A stretch of 64,000 bases of DNA from assembly GCA_022009795.1 (NCBI GenBank), contig CP091724.1:1789501-1853500 (forward strand), written 5' to 3'. The notes below the pieces were generated by a model that saw nothing but the letters and a program-made list of their open reading frames with translations, ran no database searches and had not been told where the DNA came from. The DNA comes from Anaerotruncus sp. (GTDB lineage: Bacteria; Bacillota; Clostridia; Oscillospirales; Acutalibacteraceae). The position numbers were made by a program, and so were the translations under genes. Below, in pieces: positions 1 through 8,049 of the stretch (positions are counted from its first letter, which is position 1; each line of letters begins with the position of its first letter).

Positions 1-77
1 AGGCCGCAGGAATAATTGCCTTTCATATTGTTGCCTGCCTTTCCCGCCGCGTTGCGGCGCCGTGATTTTGCAAATAA

Positions 78-104
78 AAAAAGCAGCACATCGTACTGCT
101 TTTT
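78..104 (-). terminator. Hairpin terminator after the small membrane protein gene
   Basis: Arms AAAAAGCAG (78-86) and CTGCTTTTT (96-104) pair perfectly around a 9-base loop. On the minus strand it begins 11 bases after the stop codon at 115 and ends in a T run. Bases 1-60 before it show no gene that I can support. Confidence 0.7.
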
Positions 105-114
105 CGGCGTTTAA

Positions 115-381
115 TTATTTGGATGCTTTTTTAGCAGCTTTTTTCTTTTTGGGAGCTGCCTCTTTTTTCGGCTCTTCTGCAGGAGCTTCTTCTTCTTTTG
201 CAGCGTCCTTTTCAACTTCGATTATTTCAAGATCGTTGTCACACTCAAAGAAATCATCGTCATTAAAATATTCCGGCTCTTTTTTATCCGTAAGCTTTTG
301 AATTGCAAGATAAATTGCTGCGATAACGCCTGCAACGGCAACGATGCCGCCGATAATCTTAAAAATTTTGCTTATTTTCAT
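115..381 (-). CDS. Small membrane-anchored protein with acidic middle and Lys/Ala-rich tail
   Basis: 88 residues. Residues 1-8 are basic, 9-30 form one membrane segment (IIGGIVAVAGVIAAIYLAI), then comes an acidic stretch rich in Asp and Glu, and the last 20 residues are almost only Lys, Ala and Pro. A good ribosome site (AGGGGG) lies just upstream of the ATG at 381 and a hairpin terminator follows, so it is a real gene. The layout suggests a cytoplasmic tail on a single-pass membrane anchor. I do not recognise a family. The Lys/Ala tail resembles the one on the glycogen phosphorylase encoded at 14856-17364. Confidence 0.75.
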   Translation of the reverse strand: MKISKIFKIIGGIVAVAGVIAAIYLAIQKLTDKKEPEYFNDDDFFECDNDLEIIEVEKDAAKEEEAPAEEPKKEAAPKKKKAAKKASK

Positions 382-517
382 TGGAAATACCCCCTAATGT
401 ATTAACTGAATTACATTTATTATATATTTATTGCAGGGTAAAGTCAAGCAATAAAAAAATTGAATAAATAATTAAATCGCGGCGCGGAAAAAGTTCTTGG
501 TCACATCTGTGATTTTG

Positions 518-1240
518 TTATATTTTGCTTTCGTTTTCAAGCACGGCATATATTTCGCCGAGCGATTTTTATTTCGTAATCGATTTTTAATATCGCCCTT
601 AATCGCTTTGCCCTGCGGGTTGTAAAAAAACAGCATTTTTATGCCGGCGTCGTTGCCGCCCTTCATATCGCTCGTAAGCGAATCTCCGATTATCATAATT
701 TCGCTTTTTTTCACGGTGAACCGCCTTTAAAACAGGCTCAAAAAAATTGAATGCTCGGTTTTTTTCAAATCCGATCTCGTCAGATATAAAAAAATCTGCT
801 TAAAATATTTGTCAAGCCCGGAATTTTTTTAAGCCTTTTTGTCTGCGCGGTCAGGGAGCCGTTCGTAACGCAGTATAAATCGTAATCCTTTGCCAAATCA
901 TTGCAGATTTCGGGCGCGTTTTTCGATAAAGGCAACCTTGTCGGCGATAATGCTTTCGTAATAATCGTTCACTTCGTTCGGCGCTGCCGAATCGCAGTTT
1001 AAATATTTTAAAAAAATTCCGCAAATCGCAGAAGCAAAACTTCGTTTTTTTCGTAATTTCGCCGCGCTCAAGCATTTCCCAGTGGCGCAAATTGATTTCG
1101 GAATATTTCTGCGCTTTTTCGGGTGAAAAATTCGCCGAGCCCGAATTTTGAAAAAGGCTTTTTCGATGGCACAGCGCTCCGCCGCCGAAAAAAATCAAGC
1201 AGGGTGCCGTCTATGTCAAAAAAAGTATTGCTTTAATCAT
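518..1240 (-). CDS. HAD-superfamily hydrolase, YjjG-like nucleotidase (frameshifted)
   Basis: Reconstructed across about seven one- or two-base shifts in T/A runs. The N-terminus reads MIKAILF-DIDGTLLDF, the HAD motif I with the nucleophile and second Asp, followed by an all-alpha cap (SAAERCAIEKAF). The C-terminal part has the motif IV region IIGDSLTSDMKGG. Length of about 237 residues and the cap sequence fit the YjjG family, which dephosphorylates (non-canonical) pyrimidine nucleotides in the cytoplasm. Its ATG overlaps the stop of the upstream alkD-like gene as ATGA, so the two are translationally coupled. The family level is fairly sure; the substrate is inferred. Confidence 0.75.
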
Positions 1241-1907
1241 CTTATCTTATATTCCTTAATTTTGCTTTTTGTTTCTTTGCTCACGCGGTAAGAATCGCAA
1301 ATTTTTTGAATGGTTTTGTTTTGCACATCGGCGTTCAGGGTGCGGCTTTCCAAAAATCGGCATCACCTTGCCTTTGTGTTTGATAAACGCCATGCTCAGC
1401 GCCCAAGCAAGCGCCATGTTTATGTAGTATTTATCGCTCTTGATTTCGCTGTAGATTTTTCAAAGCGCGGTCAATGTATTCGTCGTCAAGGTAATAATCC
1501 ATCAGCGCCACAATCGCAAATCGCGTGGGATATTCGCCCCTGCCGATTAACGAGCAAATAAAATCAAAATATTCGCCCTTGCTCTCGCCGATGAATTTCA
1601 TCGCGGCGGTGCAGGTGTTGCATGTGCCCCAATTGTCAATCATGGAAACGAATTTTTTTCAATGTCCCTTTTTGTGCTCCGCCGTGCCGCACTTCTTCAT
1701 TGCCGCGCAAAAGCCGAAAGCCTCGATTTCCTCGTAATATTCGCATCGGTTTTGCGCGTTTGCCAAAAAGGCTTTCTTCGCGATTTTACGCACCGTCGGC
1801 ACGCGCACGCCGATTATTTTGCCCTCGTCAATATTCGGCACCAGCTTTTTGTGAAAATCTCTGTATTTTAAATCCCTGTTTTTGAAAAGCTCTTCTCTTA
1901 AATCCAT
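1237..1907 (-). CDS. AlkD-like DNA alkylation repair protein (frameshifted)
   Basis: Three overlapping frames join into one protein of about 220 residues. Recognisable blocks are DLKYRDFHKKLVPNID near the start, GVRVPTVRKIAKK, then DNWGTCNTCTAAMKF and FAIVALMDYYLDDEYID, and a terminal NKTIQKICDSYRVS. This is the pattern of the HEAT-repeat alkylpurine-DNA glycosylase family (AlkD/AlkC type), which removes alkylated bases. The start at 1907 has AGGTGA upstream. The gene heads an operon with the HAD hydrolase. All breaks are in T or A runs and are probably sequencing errors. Confidence 0.8.
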
Positions 1908-2035
1908 TTTGTCACCTGATTTACGCTGTTGATTTTGTTTGATTTCCCGTCCCGAATAAGCAAACTGTTGTGCCGCCGCAATTTGTGTTTTTAGAATAAA
2001 TATATATTGTTCGTTTTTAGGTGCCGTTCTCTGCT

Positions 2036-2393
2036 TCAGAAACAGTAGTTGCATATTGATTCTAAGGGAGCATATTTTTTATATCTTTTTTCGCTTTCTT
2101 TTAATATTGCATATTCCTTTTTTTCTTTTTCGGTCATGTAACGGGGGTCTTTATACAGTAAATCCTCATTCATATATGCATCTGTTTCCATGTCAATAAT
2201 TTCATTATACAGTTCATGGATTTGTTCGTGAGATATGTCTAAATGCAGAGAGCAGCGTATTTCGTCCGAAAAACCAAGCCGGTATAAATTGTAATCCTCC
2301 TCAACAATCTCAACATTCCAATTCGGCTTAAGCTCAGACAGTAATTTTTGATATAATTCGGCTGAAGATTTTTGGAATATTTTCTATTAACAT
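2036..2393 (-). CDS. Hypothetical acidic cytoplasmic protein (frameshifted once)
   Basis: A protein of about 118 residues beginning MLIENIPKSSAELYQKL appears once one extra base in an A5 run near 2370 is removed. It has no signal peptide or membrane segment. The middle (NLYRLGFSDEIRCSLHLDIS) looks like beta strands and the C-terminal half is helical and charged (EKEKKEYAILKESEKRYKK). AGAGGA lies about 10 bases before the ATG at 2393. No family recognised. The reading is supported by a long coherent amino-acid sequence and a good ribosome site. Confidence 0.6.
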
Positions 2394-2546
2394 CGATAAT
2401 ATCCTCTTTCCGCTTTTTGCTGTGTTCTGCTCTGTGTATGCGATGATCAATTTAAGTAAATTCAAGAACACACGGTTTTTTGAACGCTGTTGTGTGCAGC
2501 AAACCCGATTGCATTAAATCAAGTATAATTATGCCGCCGTAAATAA

Positions 2547-2581
2547 AAGTCCACCGCAACATTAAAGATTACGGTGGACTT
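2547..2581 (-). terminator. Terminator after tRNA-Ala
   Basis: Perfect 10-bp arms AAGTCCACCG (2547-2556) and CGGTGGACTT (2572-2581). On the minus strand the second arm runs into TTTT. It starts two bases after the 3' CCA of the tRNA. Confidence 0.75.
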
Positions 2582-2582
2582 A

Positions 2583-2658
2583 TGGTGGAGCATAGGGGGT
2601 TCGAACCCCTGACCTCCACACTGCCAGTGTGGCGCGCTCCCAGCTGCGCTAATGCCCC
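2583..2658 (-). tRNA. tRNA-Ala (anticodon GGC)
   Basis: Read on the minus strand from 2658. Acceptor stem GGGGCAT pairs with ATGCTCC (one G-U pair), the discriminator is A and CCA is encoded. The anticodon arm is CCACA-CTGGCAG-TGTGG, giving anticodon GGC for alanine. The T arm is AGGGG-TTCGAAC-CCCCT and the D arm GCGC-AGCTGGGA-GCGC. Every arm is complete. It has its own terminator. Confidence 0.97.
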
Positions 2659-2881
2659 GTTGTTTTATTGTGCAAAACTTATTTTACTATATTTCGGCTG
2701 CAAAAGCAACAAAAAATTTGCAGTCACAAATCGTTTTTTGCCGCAAAGGCAAAAATGTGTTAATTTTTTAAATAAGTTTATGTGTGTATTGTTTTTATTG
2801 CCGTGTTGTGTTACAATGCTTAATTGTAGTAATATACACATGTATATAAATTTAACTGCAAAATATGCACAGAGGTTCAAA

Positions 2882-3842
2882 ATGAAATTATCACTTGTTG
2901 TTCCTTGTTATAACGAAGAGGGAAATGTTGAAAAGTTTTACGAGGAAGTAAAAAAAGCTTTCACCGGCAAGGTGGAGGATTATGAATTTGTGTTTGTGAA
3001 CGACGGAAGCAAGGATAACACCTATCCGCTTCTCAAAAAGCTTTATGAGCAGCACAGGGAATCCCAAATCCAGGTGCTCTCCTTCAGCCGCAATTTCGGC
3101 AAGGAGGCAGCGATTTATGCGGGGCTTAATAATGTTAAGGGCGATGTTGTGTGCCTTATAGATGCCGATTTGCAGCAAAGGCCCGAGGTTGTGCTCGAAA
3201 TGCTTGATGTTATGAATTCCGATGAAGATATCGATTGCGTAACGGCTTATCAGGAAGAGCGCAAAAGAAAGCAAAATAATGAGCGGCATGAAATCCGCAT
3301 TTTATAAGCTGATAAATAAGGTGGCGGATGTGCCTTTTGTGAACGGCGCATCGGATTTTCGCCTTATGAAAAGAAAAATGGTGGATGCCGTTATTCAAAT
3401 GAGCGAGTATCACAGATTTTCAAAGGGCATTTTCAGCTTTGTGGGCTTCAACACAAAATATATTCCCTACACCGTTTGCGAAAGGGAAAGCGGCGAATCG
3501 AAATGGGGCTTTAAAAAGCTGCTTAAATATGCCATGGAGGGCATTGTTTCGTTTACCACATTTCCGCTCACACTTTCGGCATATATAGGCTTTTTCGCCT
3601 CGCTTGCCTCAGTAATTTATCTTATTGTGGTTATTATTCAAAAGCTTGCGTTCGGCATAAATGTGCCCGGCTATGCCACAATCGTGGTGCTTGTGCTTTT
3701 GCTCGGCGGGCTTGAGCTTTTCTGCTTCGGCATTTTGGGCGAATATGTTTCAAAAATTTATGTTCAGGTTAAGGACAGGCCTATTTATATTTTGAAGGAC
3801 CATCTTTGCGCAGAAGAAACCGAAACCGAAGAAAAAGGCTGA
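2882..3842 (+). CDS. Family 2 glycosyltransferase, GtrB/DPM1-like (one frameshift)
   Basis: Starts MKLSLVVPCYNEEGNVEKFYEE with AGAGG upstream. The GT-A fold motifs are clear: VNDGSKDNT, then DADLQQRPE with the metal-binding DAD. After a one-base shift in an A4 run near 3265 the protein continues with the GASDFRLM and SGESKWGFKKL blocks and two C-terminal membrane helices (about residues 230-300). Total about 319 residues, the normal size for undecaprenyl-phosphate glycosyltransferases that make a lipid-linked sugar on the cytoplasmic face. The next gene is a GtrA-type flippase starting at the base after the stop, which fits a two-step cell-envelope glycosylation system. The glycan acceptor is not in the window. 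Confidence 0.88.
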
Positions 3843-4379
3843 GTGATGTTGTATGAAAAAAAGTTTTGGAATAAATATAAGGAAATAATCACCTATATTA
3901 TCTTCGGCGTGCTCACAACCCTTGTGAGCTGGGGCACATATAATGTGTTTGTTGGCGTTGTTAAAATGCCTGTTTGGCTCGGCAATGCGCTCAGCTGGAT
4001 TTGCGCCGTAACCTTTGCTTATATCACAAATAAGCTGTGGGTGTTTGAATCAAAAAGCTGGAATATTAAGCTTGTGGTTAAGGAAATTATAAGCTTTTTC
4101 GGCTCCAGGGCGCTTACGGGTGTGCTGTTTGAAATTCTCGGCCCAACGCTGCTTGCAAAGGTTGGCTTTGACAATCTGTTTTACCCGCTGTTTGAAAAAA
4201 TGCACCTCAATTGGGGCTTTCTTTACACAGAGGGCTTCTGCTCTAAGGTTGTGCTCAGCATAATCGTTGTTATCGTGAATTATTTCTTTGGCAAATTTCT
4301 TGTTTTCTCAAAGAAAAAGAAAAAAGGCAAGCCGCAGCCCGAAAGCGCAAATGCCGAAAGCGAAGGCTCGGCCGAATAA
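3843..4379 (+). CDS. GtrA-family membrane protein (lipid-linked sugar flippase)
   Basis: 178 residues with four membrane helices. The typical family opening IITYIIFGVLTTLVSWGTYN and the motif TNKLWVFESKSW are present, and the fourth helix ends NYFFGKFLVFSKKKKK. It follows the glycosyltransferase immediately, with GTG at 3843 or ATG at 3846 as start. GtrA proteins are thought to move bactoprenol-linked sugars across the membrane for the partner transferase. The C-terminal 20 residues are a charged, low-complexity tail (PESANAESEGSAE). Ends before a hairpin terminator at 4402. Confidence 0.88.
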   Translation: MMLYEKKFWNKYKEIITYIIFGVLTTLVSWGTYNVFVGVVKMPVWLGNALSWICAVTFAYITNKLWVFESKSWNIKLVVKEIISFFGSRALTGVLFEILGPTLLAKVGFDNLFYPLFEKMHLNWGFLYTEGFCSKVVLSIIVVIVNYFFGKFLVFSKKKKKGKPQPESANAESEGSAE

Positions 4380-4401
4380 TAATTTTAAAATTGCATATAA
4401 T

Positions 4402-4437
4402 AAAATCGCCGCAGTGCTTTTTGCACCGCGGCTTTTT
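4402..4437. terminator. Terminator hairpin, copy 1 of a repeated element
   Basis: Arms CCGCAGTGC (4409-4417) and GCACCGCGG (4423-4431) with one mismatch, then CTTTTT. It sits between the convergent gtrA-like and DUF2798 genes. The same sequence, with one T fewer in the loop, recurs at 5188-5225. Confidence 0.7.
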
Positions 4438-4483
4438 GCGCGCTGTTTTGTTTTTTTGCCGTAAAAAGCTTTGCTCGATTTTT

Positions 4484-4981
4484 TTATGCTTCGGTTTTTT
4501 TCGGCTTCTTTCTTTTTCGATTTTTTTCCGAAAGCGGAAAAAAATTCCTCTCACGGCAGGGCCGGCAAAGAATATTTGGAAAAAAACATTGCCATCGGGA
4601 AATTAAGCACCCATTTTTTTGCAGCCATACGGCAATTATCTCTTCGCCGGGGTGAGCAAAAAGGCAGGTCGCGATAAAGCTCATGGCGGGGCACATTATG
4701 CACACAATCATGGCGGATATCGTAAAGGTTATGATGGCGGGGGTTGTTTTCGGCGTCACGATTTTAAAGGCAAGCTTGATTGCAAGCCTTTCCGCGATAA
4801 GCATTTCAAGAATCACCGCAATCGGCCACATGATCGGGATTTCCTTAAAGGCAAGGGCAAATATTTCGTTGCTCATGCCGCCTTTGTCAATCGCAATGTT
4901 GTAGCACACCATGGCGTAAACCATCACAAAAGCCATAACGAGGGTGAAAACGAAGTTTTCGATTTTTGATCTTTTTTGCAT
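4484..4981 (-). CDS. DUF2798 membrane protein
   Basis: Starts MQKRSKIENFVFTLVMAFVM at 4981, with AGGAG about 11 bases upstream; an earlier ATG at 5011 has no comparable site. Four hydrophobic segments and the pattern MAFVMVYAMVCYNIAI ... EIPIMWPIAVILEMLIAE identify the DUF2798 family, small integral membrane proteins of unknown function. The last 45 residues are disrupted by several shifts in A/T runs; reading across them gives a normal fourth helix (NFPMAMFFQIFFAGP) and a basic tail. Probable length about 165 residues. Confidence 0.75.
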   Translation of the reverse strand: MQKRSKIENFVFTLVMAFVMVYAMVCYNIAIDKGGMSNEIFALAFKEIPIMWPIAVILEMLIAERLAIKLAFKIVTPKTTPAIITFTISAMIVCIMCPAMSFIATCLFAHPGEEIIAVWLQKNGCLISRWQCFFPNILCRPCRERNFFPLSEKNRKRKKPKKTEA

Positions 4982-5187
4982 AAAAAAATGCACTCCTTTG
5001 AATAAGAACAAATTTATAAATCGTGTTGTTCGTTATCAGCAAAGGCTGTGCGTTTCCAATAAAACCGTATTTATTTTTTACGAATTATATCACGCCGCGG
5101 CGTAAAAAGTCAAGCCCGAATTTTTAACGCGTATTTTGCGTGCTTCGCAAGGAAAACACTTTGTGCTTTTCTTTTGCCGCCGTGCAG

Positions 5188-5225
5188 AAAATCGCCGCAG
5201 TGCTTTTGCACCGCGGCTTTTTTGC
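5188..5225. terminator. Terminator hairpin, copy 2 of the repeated element
   Basis: Same hairpin as at 4402-4437 (arms CCGCAGTGC and GCACCGCGG). It lies about 75 bases beyond the stop of cotJB and is the likely end of that operon. I see no gene in the rest of 4982-5299. Confidence 0.6.
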
Positions 5226-5299
5226 AATGCTTGTTTTAAGCGGTCGAAAAAAATCAAATCCGATATGCCGAAAGCGGCTCGGCTTGGCGGATTCACGGC

Positions 5300-5533
5300 T
5301 CAATTATCCCAAGGCCAGGGGTCTTTGAGCCATTCGTCGCTGTTGCCGTCTCCGAGTGTGATGGGGCCGAAATCCTTTTCGTATTCGGCTTTCAGCGCCT
5401 CAAATTCCACGCGGTGTTTTTTATAAAGCCTTTGCGCTTCCTCATTGCCGGGGTGTGTGTCTAAATAAATTCTCATTTCCCACATCGCAAATTGCGCTGC
5501 GGAAAGCTTTAAAAGCATTTGCTCTTTCTTCAT
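5300..5533 (-). CDS. cotJB: Spore coat protein CotJB
   Basis: 77 residues. The family pattern is clear: LKLSAAQFAMWEMRIYLDTHP, then YKKHRVEFEALKAEYEKDFGP, and the diagnostic C-terminus DPWPW. CotJB is a small coat protein made in the mother cell under SigE in Bacilli and Clostridia. Its ATG overlaps the stop of cotJA by four bases. The usual third gene, cotJC (a manganese-catalase-like protein), is not downstream: the operon ends at the hairpin near 5200. Confidence 0.9.
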   Translation of the reverse strand: MKKEQMLLKLSAAQFAMWEMRIYLDTHPGNEEAQRLYKKHRVEFEALKAEYEKDFGPITLGDGNSDEWLKDPWPWDN

Positions 5534-5745
5534 TTCAATTCTCCTTTCCCGGTAAACGGCTTATCAAGCTCCGGAAAAGCCGTGCCTTGCATAAGGGCTT
5601 CTTCCTCGGTGTCGTATAAAACAGGCTCCTGCTGAAACGGTATATATGCCATTGTAACCGCCGCGTCGCTCGGCAGGGGCTTCAAAATCCCTTTTTTGTT
5701 TAAAAACGATGGGTTAAACAAATCTTCGTATTTATCCATAATCAT
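5530..5745 (-). CDS. cotJA: Spore coat-associated protein CotJA
   Basis: About 71 residues. The short, Pro-rich protein has AVTMAYIPFQQEPVLYDTEEEAL and FPELDKPFTGKGEL, matching the CotJA signature (AMAYVPWQ, LYD, G-T-x-FPELDKPF). Several ATG codons lie close together; I choose 5745 because AAAGG is eight bases upstream, but 5751 or 5739 are possible. Translationally coupled to cotJB. Made during sporulation and assembled in the inner coat, by analogy with Bacillus. Confidence 0.88.
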   Translation of the reverse strand: MIMDKYEDLFNPSFLNKKGILKPLPSDAAVTMAYIPFQQEPVLYDTEEEALMQGTAFPELDKPFTGKGELK

Positions 5746-5756
5746 CACCATAACCT

Positions 5757-5940
5757 TTCAGGCAACAAATAGTTTATTAAAAATCACCTTTATATCCTGC
5801 GTTGCCTGAACAGGTGTAAATGGTGATTTTAGCCATTTCAAAAATTATGCCGCCGGCAAATTTTTGAAGGCAATATAATCCGATTAGTGTGATTTTTTTC
5901 ACACTAATTTCCTTTTTCTTGCCGCCTTTGCGGCTTTTTA
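5757..5940. other. Hairpin-rich spacer between cotJA and mazF
   Basis: No gene is visible in 5746-6091, but four inverted repeats follow one another. TTCAGGCAAC (5757-5766) pairs with GTTGCCTGAA (5801-5810). AAAATCACC (5780-5788) pairs with GGTGATTTT (5822-5830). Then come TTCAAAAATT paired with AATTTTTGAA around 5837-5873, and ATTAGTGTGA (5883-5892) paired with TCACACTAAT (5899-5908). It ends in GCCGC-CTTT-GCGGC-TTTTT (5921-5939), a terminator for the plus strand. The first pairs interlock, as in a pseudoknot or alternative fold. It could be a small RNA read on the plus strand or the leader of cotJA. Confidence 0.45.
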
Positions 5941-6091
5941 TCAAGGTGTTTTATGTTTTACCTCAATCCATAATATGCCGCCGTGCGAAAAAAAGTGTTT
6001 TTATGCATATAATGGAATGGGATGTTTAAATCGCCTGAATTAAGGCAACAATATAAACGGATGAAAAAAATAAATTAAAAAGGTGATAATT

Positions 6092-6435
6092 ATGACGGTT
6101 AAACGAGGCGATATTTATTATGCCGATTTAAGCCCCGTTGTCGGCTCGGAGCAGGGCGGCGTTAGGCCGGTGCTTATCGTTCAAAACGATATTGGAAATA
6201 AGTTTTCACCAACGGTTATTGCCGCAGCAATAAAAAGCCAAAAAGGATAAAACGAATTTGCCCACCCATATAGAGGTGGACGCGGGCCACTGCGGCCTTG
6301 CCAAGGACAGTATCGTGCTGCTTGAGCAGGTGCGAACGATCGATAAACGCCGCCTGCGCGAAAAAAATGGGCGCACTTGACGGCGGCGATATGGGCAAGG
6401 TGAATGAAGCGCTTTCCGTTTCGTTCGGGCTTTAG
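6092..6435 (+). CDS. mazF: MazF/PemK-family endoribonuclease toxin (frameshifted)
   Basis: Opens MTVKRGDIYYADLSPVVGSEQGG-VRPVLIVQND, the catalytic core of MazF/EndoA with the conserved Arg of RPVL. It continues after a one-base shift in an A5 run near 6245 (SQKDKTNLPTHIEV) and a second in the A7 run near 6365, and ends EALSVSFGL. About 114 residues, normal for the EndoA (NdoA) group, which cuts mRNA at short sites. AGGTGAT precedes the ATG. No mazE-like antitoxin gene and no alr gene, its usual neighbours in Bacilli, is found beside it. Confidence 0.88.
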
Positions 6436-6451
6436 CCAAGAAAGCTTAAAC

Positions 6452-6510
6452 CGGCGCAAGCCACAATAAATTTATGAATTATGCCCGGCTTTGCGCCGCG
6501 GCATTTTTTT
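6452..6510 (+). terminator. Terminator after mazF
   Basis: Arms GGCGCAAGCC and GGCTTTGCGCC (about 6453-6462 and 6487-6497) followed by CGCGGCATTTTTTTA. Confidence 0.6.
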
Positions 6511-6595
6511 ATTGCTTTTTTTGTTGCAAGAAGGGCGGTTAAATGTTAAAATATATTCGTTATAATTTTTTTAGAAAACGGAGATATGTTTTTTT

Positions 6596-7112
6596 ATGGA
6601 AAAGAATTGCAGCGTTTGAAAAGGTTAGCTTTTGAGCAGTTTGAAAAGGATTTTTTTCCAAAGAATTTTTCCGCAGGTGAATGATGTTAAATCGGTGTAT
6701 GATTCAATAAAGCTTCCGCAAAGAGCCACGGCAGGCTCCGCGGGCTATGATTTTTATGCTCCCGTTGAATTGAATTTGAAAAAAGGCGAATCTCTGCTGA
6801 TTCCAACCGGTATTCGCTCTAAAATAAATAACGGCTGGGTGCTCAAAATTTATCCCCGTTCGGGCCTCGGCTTTAAGCACAGAGTGCAGCTTGATAACAC
6901 GGTGGGAATTATTGACGCGGATTATTACAATTCCTCAAACGAGGGGCACATTATGATTAAGCTTTCGTGCGATGCTCATGATGACGGCCACAGCGTTGCC
7001 GTTAATGCCGGCGACGGCTTTGCTCAAGGCATATTCGTGCAATTCGGAATCACTTTTTGACGATGATGCAAGCGGCGTGCGTGACGGAGGCTTCGGCTCA
7101 ACCACAAAATAA
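6596..7112 (+). CDS. dut: dUTP diphosphatase (frameshifted at both ends)
   Basis: The central frame has all family motifs: KLPQRATAGSAGYDFYAP (motif 1), YPRSGLGFKHRVQL (motif 2), NTVGIIDADYY (motif 3), and FAQGIFVQFG (motif 4). The N-terminus is recovered from 6596 by removing extra bases in A/T runs (MERIAAFEKVSFEQFEKDF). At the other end the T5 run at 7054 hides the glycine-rich motif 5 (DGGFGSTTK), which ends at 7112. The enzyme cleaves dUTP to dUMP, keeping uracil out of DNA and supplying thymidylate synthesis. About 170 residues. Confidence 0.92.
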
Positions 7113-7217
7113 GCCGTGATTTATGCGGCGGCAAGAATTTTTGCGTTTTTAAAGTGCTTTTTCGATAAAAAAACGGCATTATTCCGAATTCTTTTTATAC
7201 ATTATTTGATAAAATAC

Positions 7218-7246
7218 TTGACAATTTGCCCTCGTTTGATTATAAT
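7218..7246 (+). promoter_or_regulatory. Strong SigA-type promoter of rpsU
   Basis: TTGACA at 7218-7223 and TATAAT at 7241-7246 with a 17-bp spacer, both perfect matches, about 70 bases before the start codon. Confidence 0.85.
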
Positions 7247-7317
7247 TTTGCTCGGATATTTAAAAAGATATCAAATATAAGGCTACCTTTGACAGCAGGT
7301 CGGAGGGAGGGAATTCA

Positions 7318-7494
7318 GTGAGCCAGGTTAGAATTAAAGATAATGAGTCTCTTGACAGCGCAATTCGTCGCTTCAAGCGCCAAACATCTCGTGACGGTAT
7401 CATTCAGGAAGTGCGCAAAAGAGAGCATTATGAAAAGCCTTCGGTTGCTCGTAAAAAGAAGAGCGAAGCCGCTCGTAAGAGAAAGTATAAGTAA
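7318..7494 (+). CDS. rpsU: 30S ribosomal protein bS21
   Basis: 58 residues starting at GTG 7318 with a very strong site (GGAGGGAGG). The sequence SQVRIKDNESLDSAIRRFKRQ, then REHYEKPSVARKKKSEAARKRKYK, is a complete bS21, a small basic protein of the 30S subunit that helps initiation. The gene is intact although it contains A5 runs. It has its own perfect promoter and terminator, so it is a single-gene unit. Confidence 0.97.
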   Translation: MSQVRIKDNESLDSAIRRFKRQTSRDGIIQEVRKREHYEKPSVARKKKSEAARKRKYK

Positions 7495-7514
7495 TATACA
7501 TACGAACTGCGTAA

Positions 7515-7545
7515 AAAGGGAAACGATGCCGTTTCCCTTTATTTT
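7515..7545 (+). terminator. rpsU terminator
   Basis: AAAGGGAAACG (7515-7525) pairs perfectly with CGTTTCCCTTT (7530-7540), then ATTTT. Confidence 0.85.
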
Positions 7546-7564
7546 CTTTGAAAGGCATTTTTTT

Positions 7565-8003
7565 ATGAAAAAAATACTTGTTTTTAAACGGACCCAATCT
7601 TAATATGACGGGCATCAGAAAAAAAGATGTTTACGGCAGCGAAACCTTGGCGGATATAAATGCCGAGCTTGCCGCATATGCCGCCGAAAGGGGTTGCGAG
7701 CTTTCATTTTTTCAATCAAATCATGAGGGCGCAATCATAGATAAAATTCAGCAAAGCCGCAATGAGGCAGACGGCGTTGTTATAAACGCCGGTGCTTACA
7801 CGCATTATTCATATGCAATTCGCGATGCAATTGAATCGGTTGCGGATTATTTGCCGTTTGTTGAAGTGCATATGAGCGATATTCATTCGCGCGAGGAATT
7901 TCGCAATAAATCCGTTATAACGGAGGTTTGCAAAAAGCAAATCTGCGGCCACGGCAAGGGCAGCTATAAAATGGGTATTGATTTATTATTGGAAATATTA
8001 TAA
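7565..8003 (+). CDS. aroQ: 3-dehydroquinate dehydratase, type II (one frameshift)
   Basis: MKKILVLNGPNLNMTGIRKKDVYG with the extra T of the T5 run at 7583 removed. Family landmarks follow: the active-site loop residue Tyr of VYG, FFQSNHEGAIIDKI, INAGAYTHYSYAIRDA with the catalytic region, EVHMSDIHSREEFR, and ICGHGKGSY. About 145 residues, normal for the dodecameric type II enzyme, which converts 3-dehydroquinate to 3-dehydroshikimate in the shikimate pathway. Efp follows after 46 bases with its own ribosome site. Confidence 0.95.
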
Positions 8004-8049
8004 AATAATAATGTATTAAATTATAACTATAACTTTGGAGGTACAAAAT

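Noticed and set aside
2582..2881. Long open frame running through the tRNA-Ala region into the glycosyltransferase
   Set aside because: The first 100 residues are the antisense of a perfect tRNA plus spacer. The true start at 2882 has a ribosome site and begins the family sequence.
4619..4969. Plus-strand frame rich in Gly, His and Lys
   Set aside because: It is the antisense of the DUF2798 gene; its odd composition comes from the opposite strand's codons.
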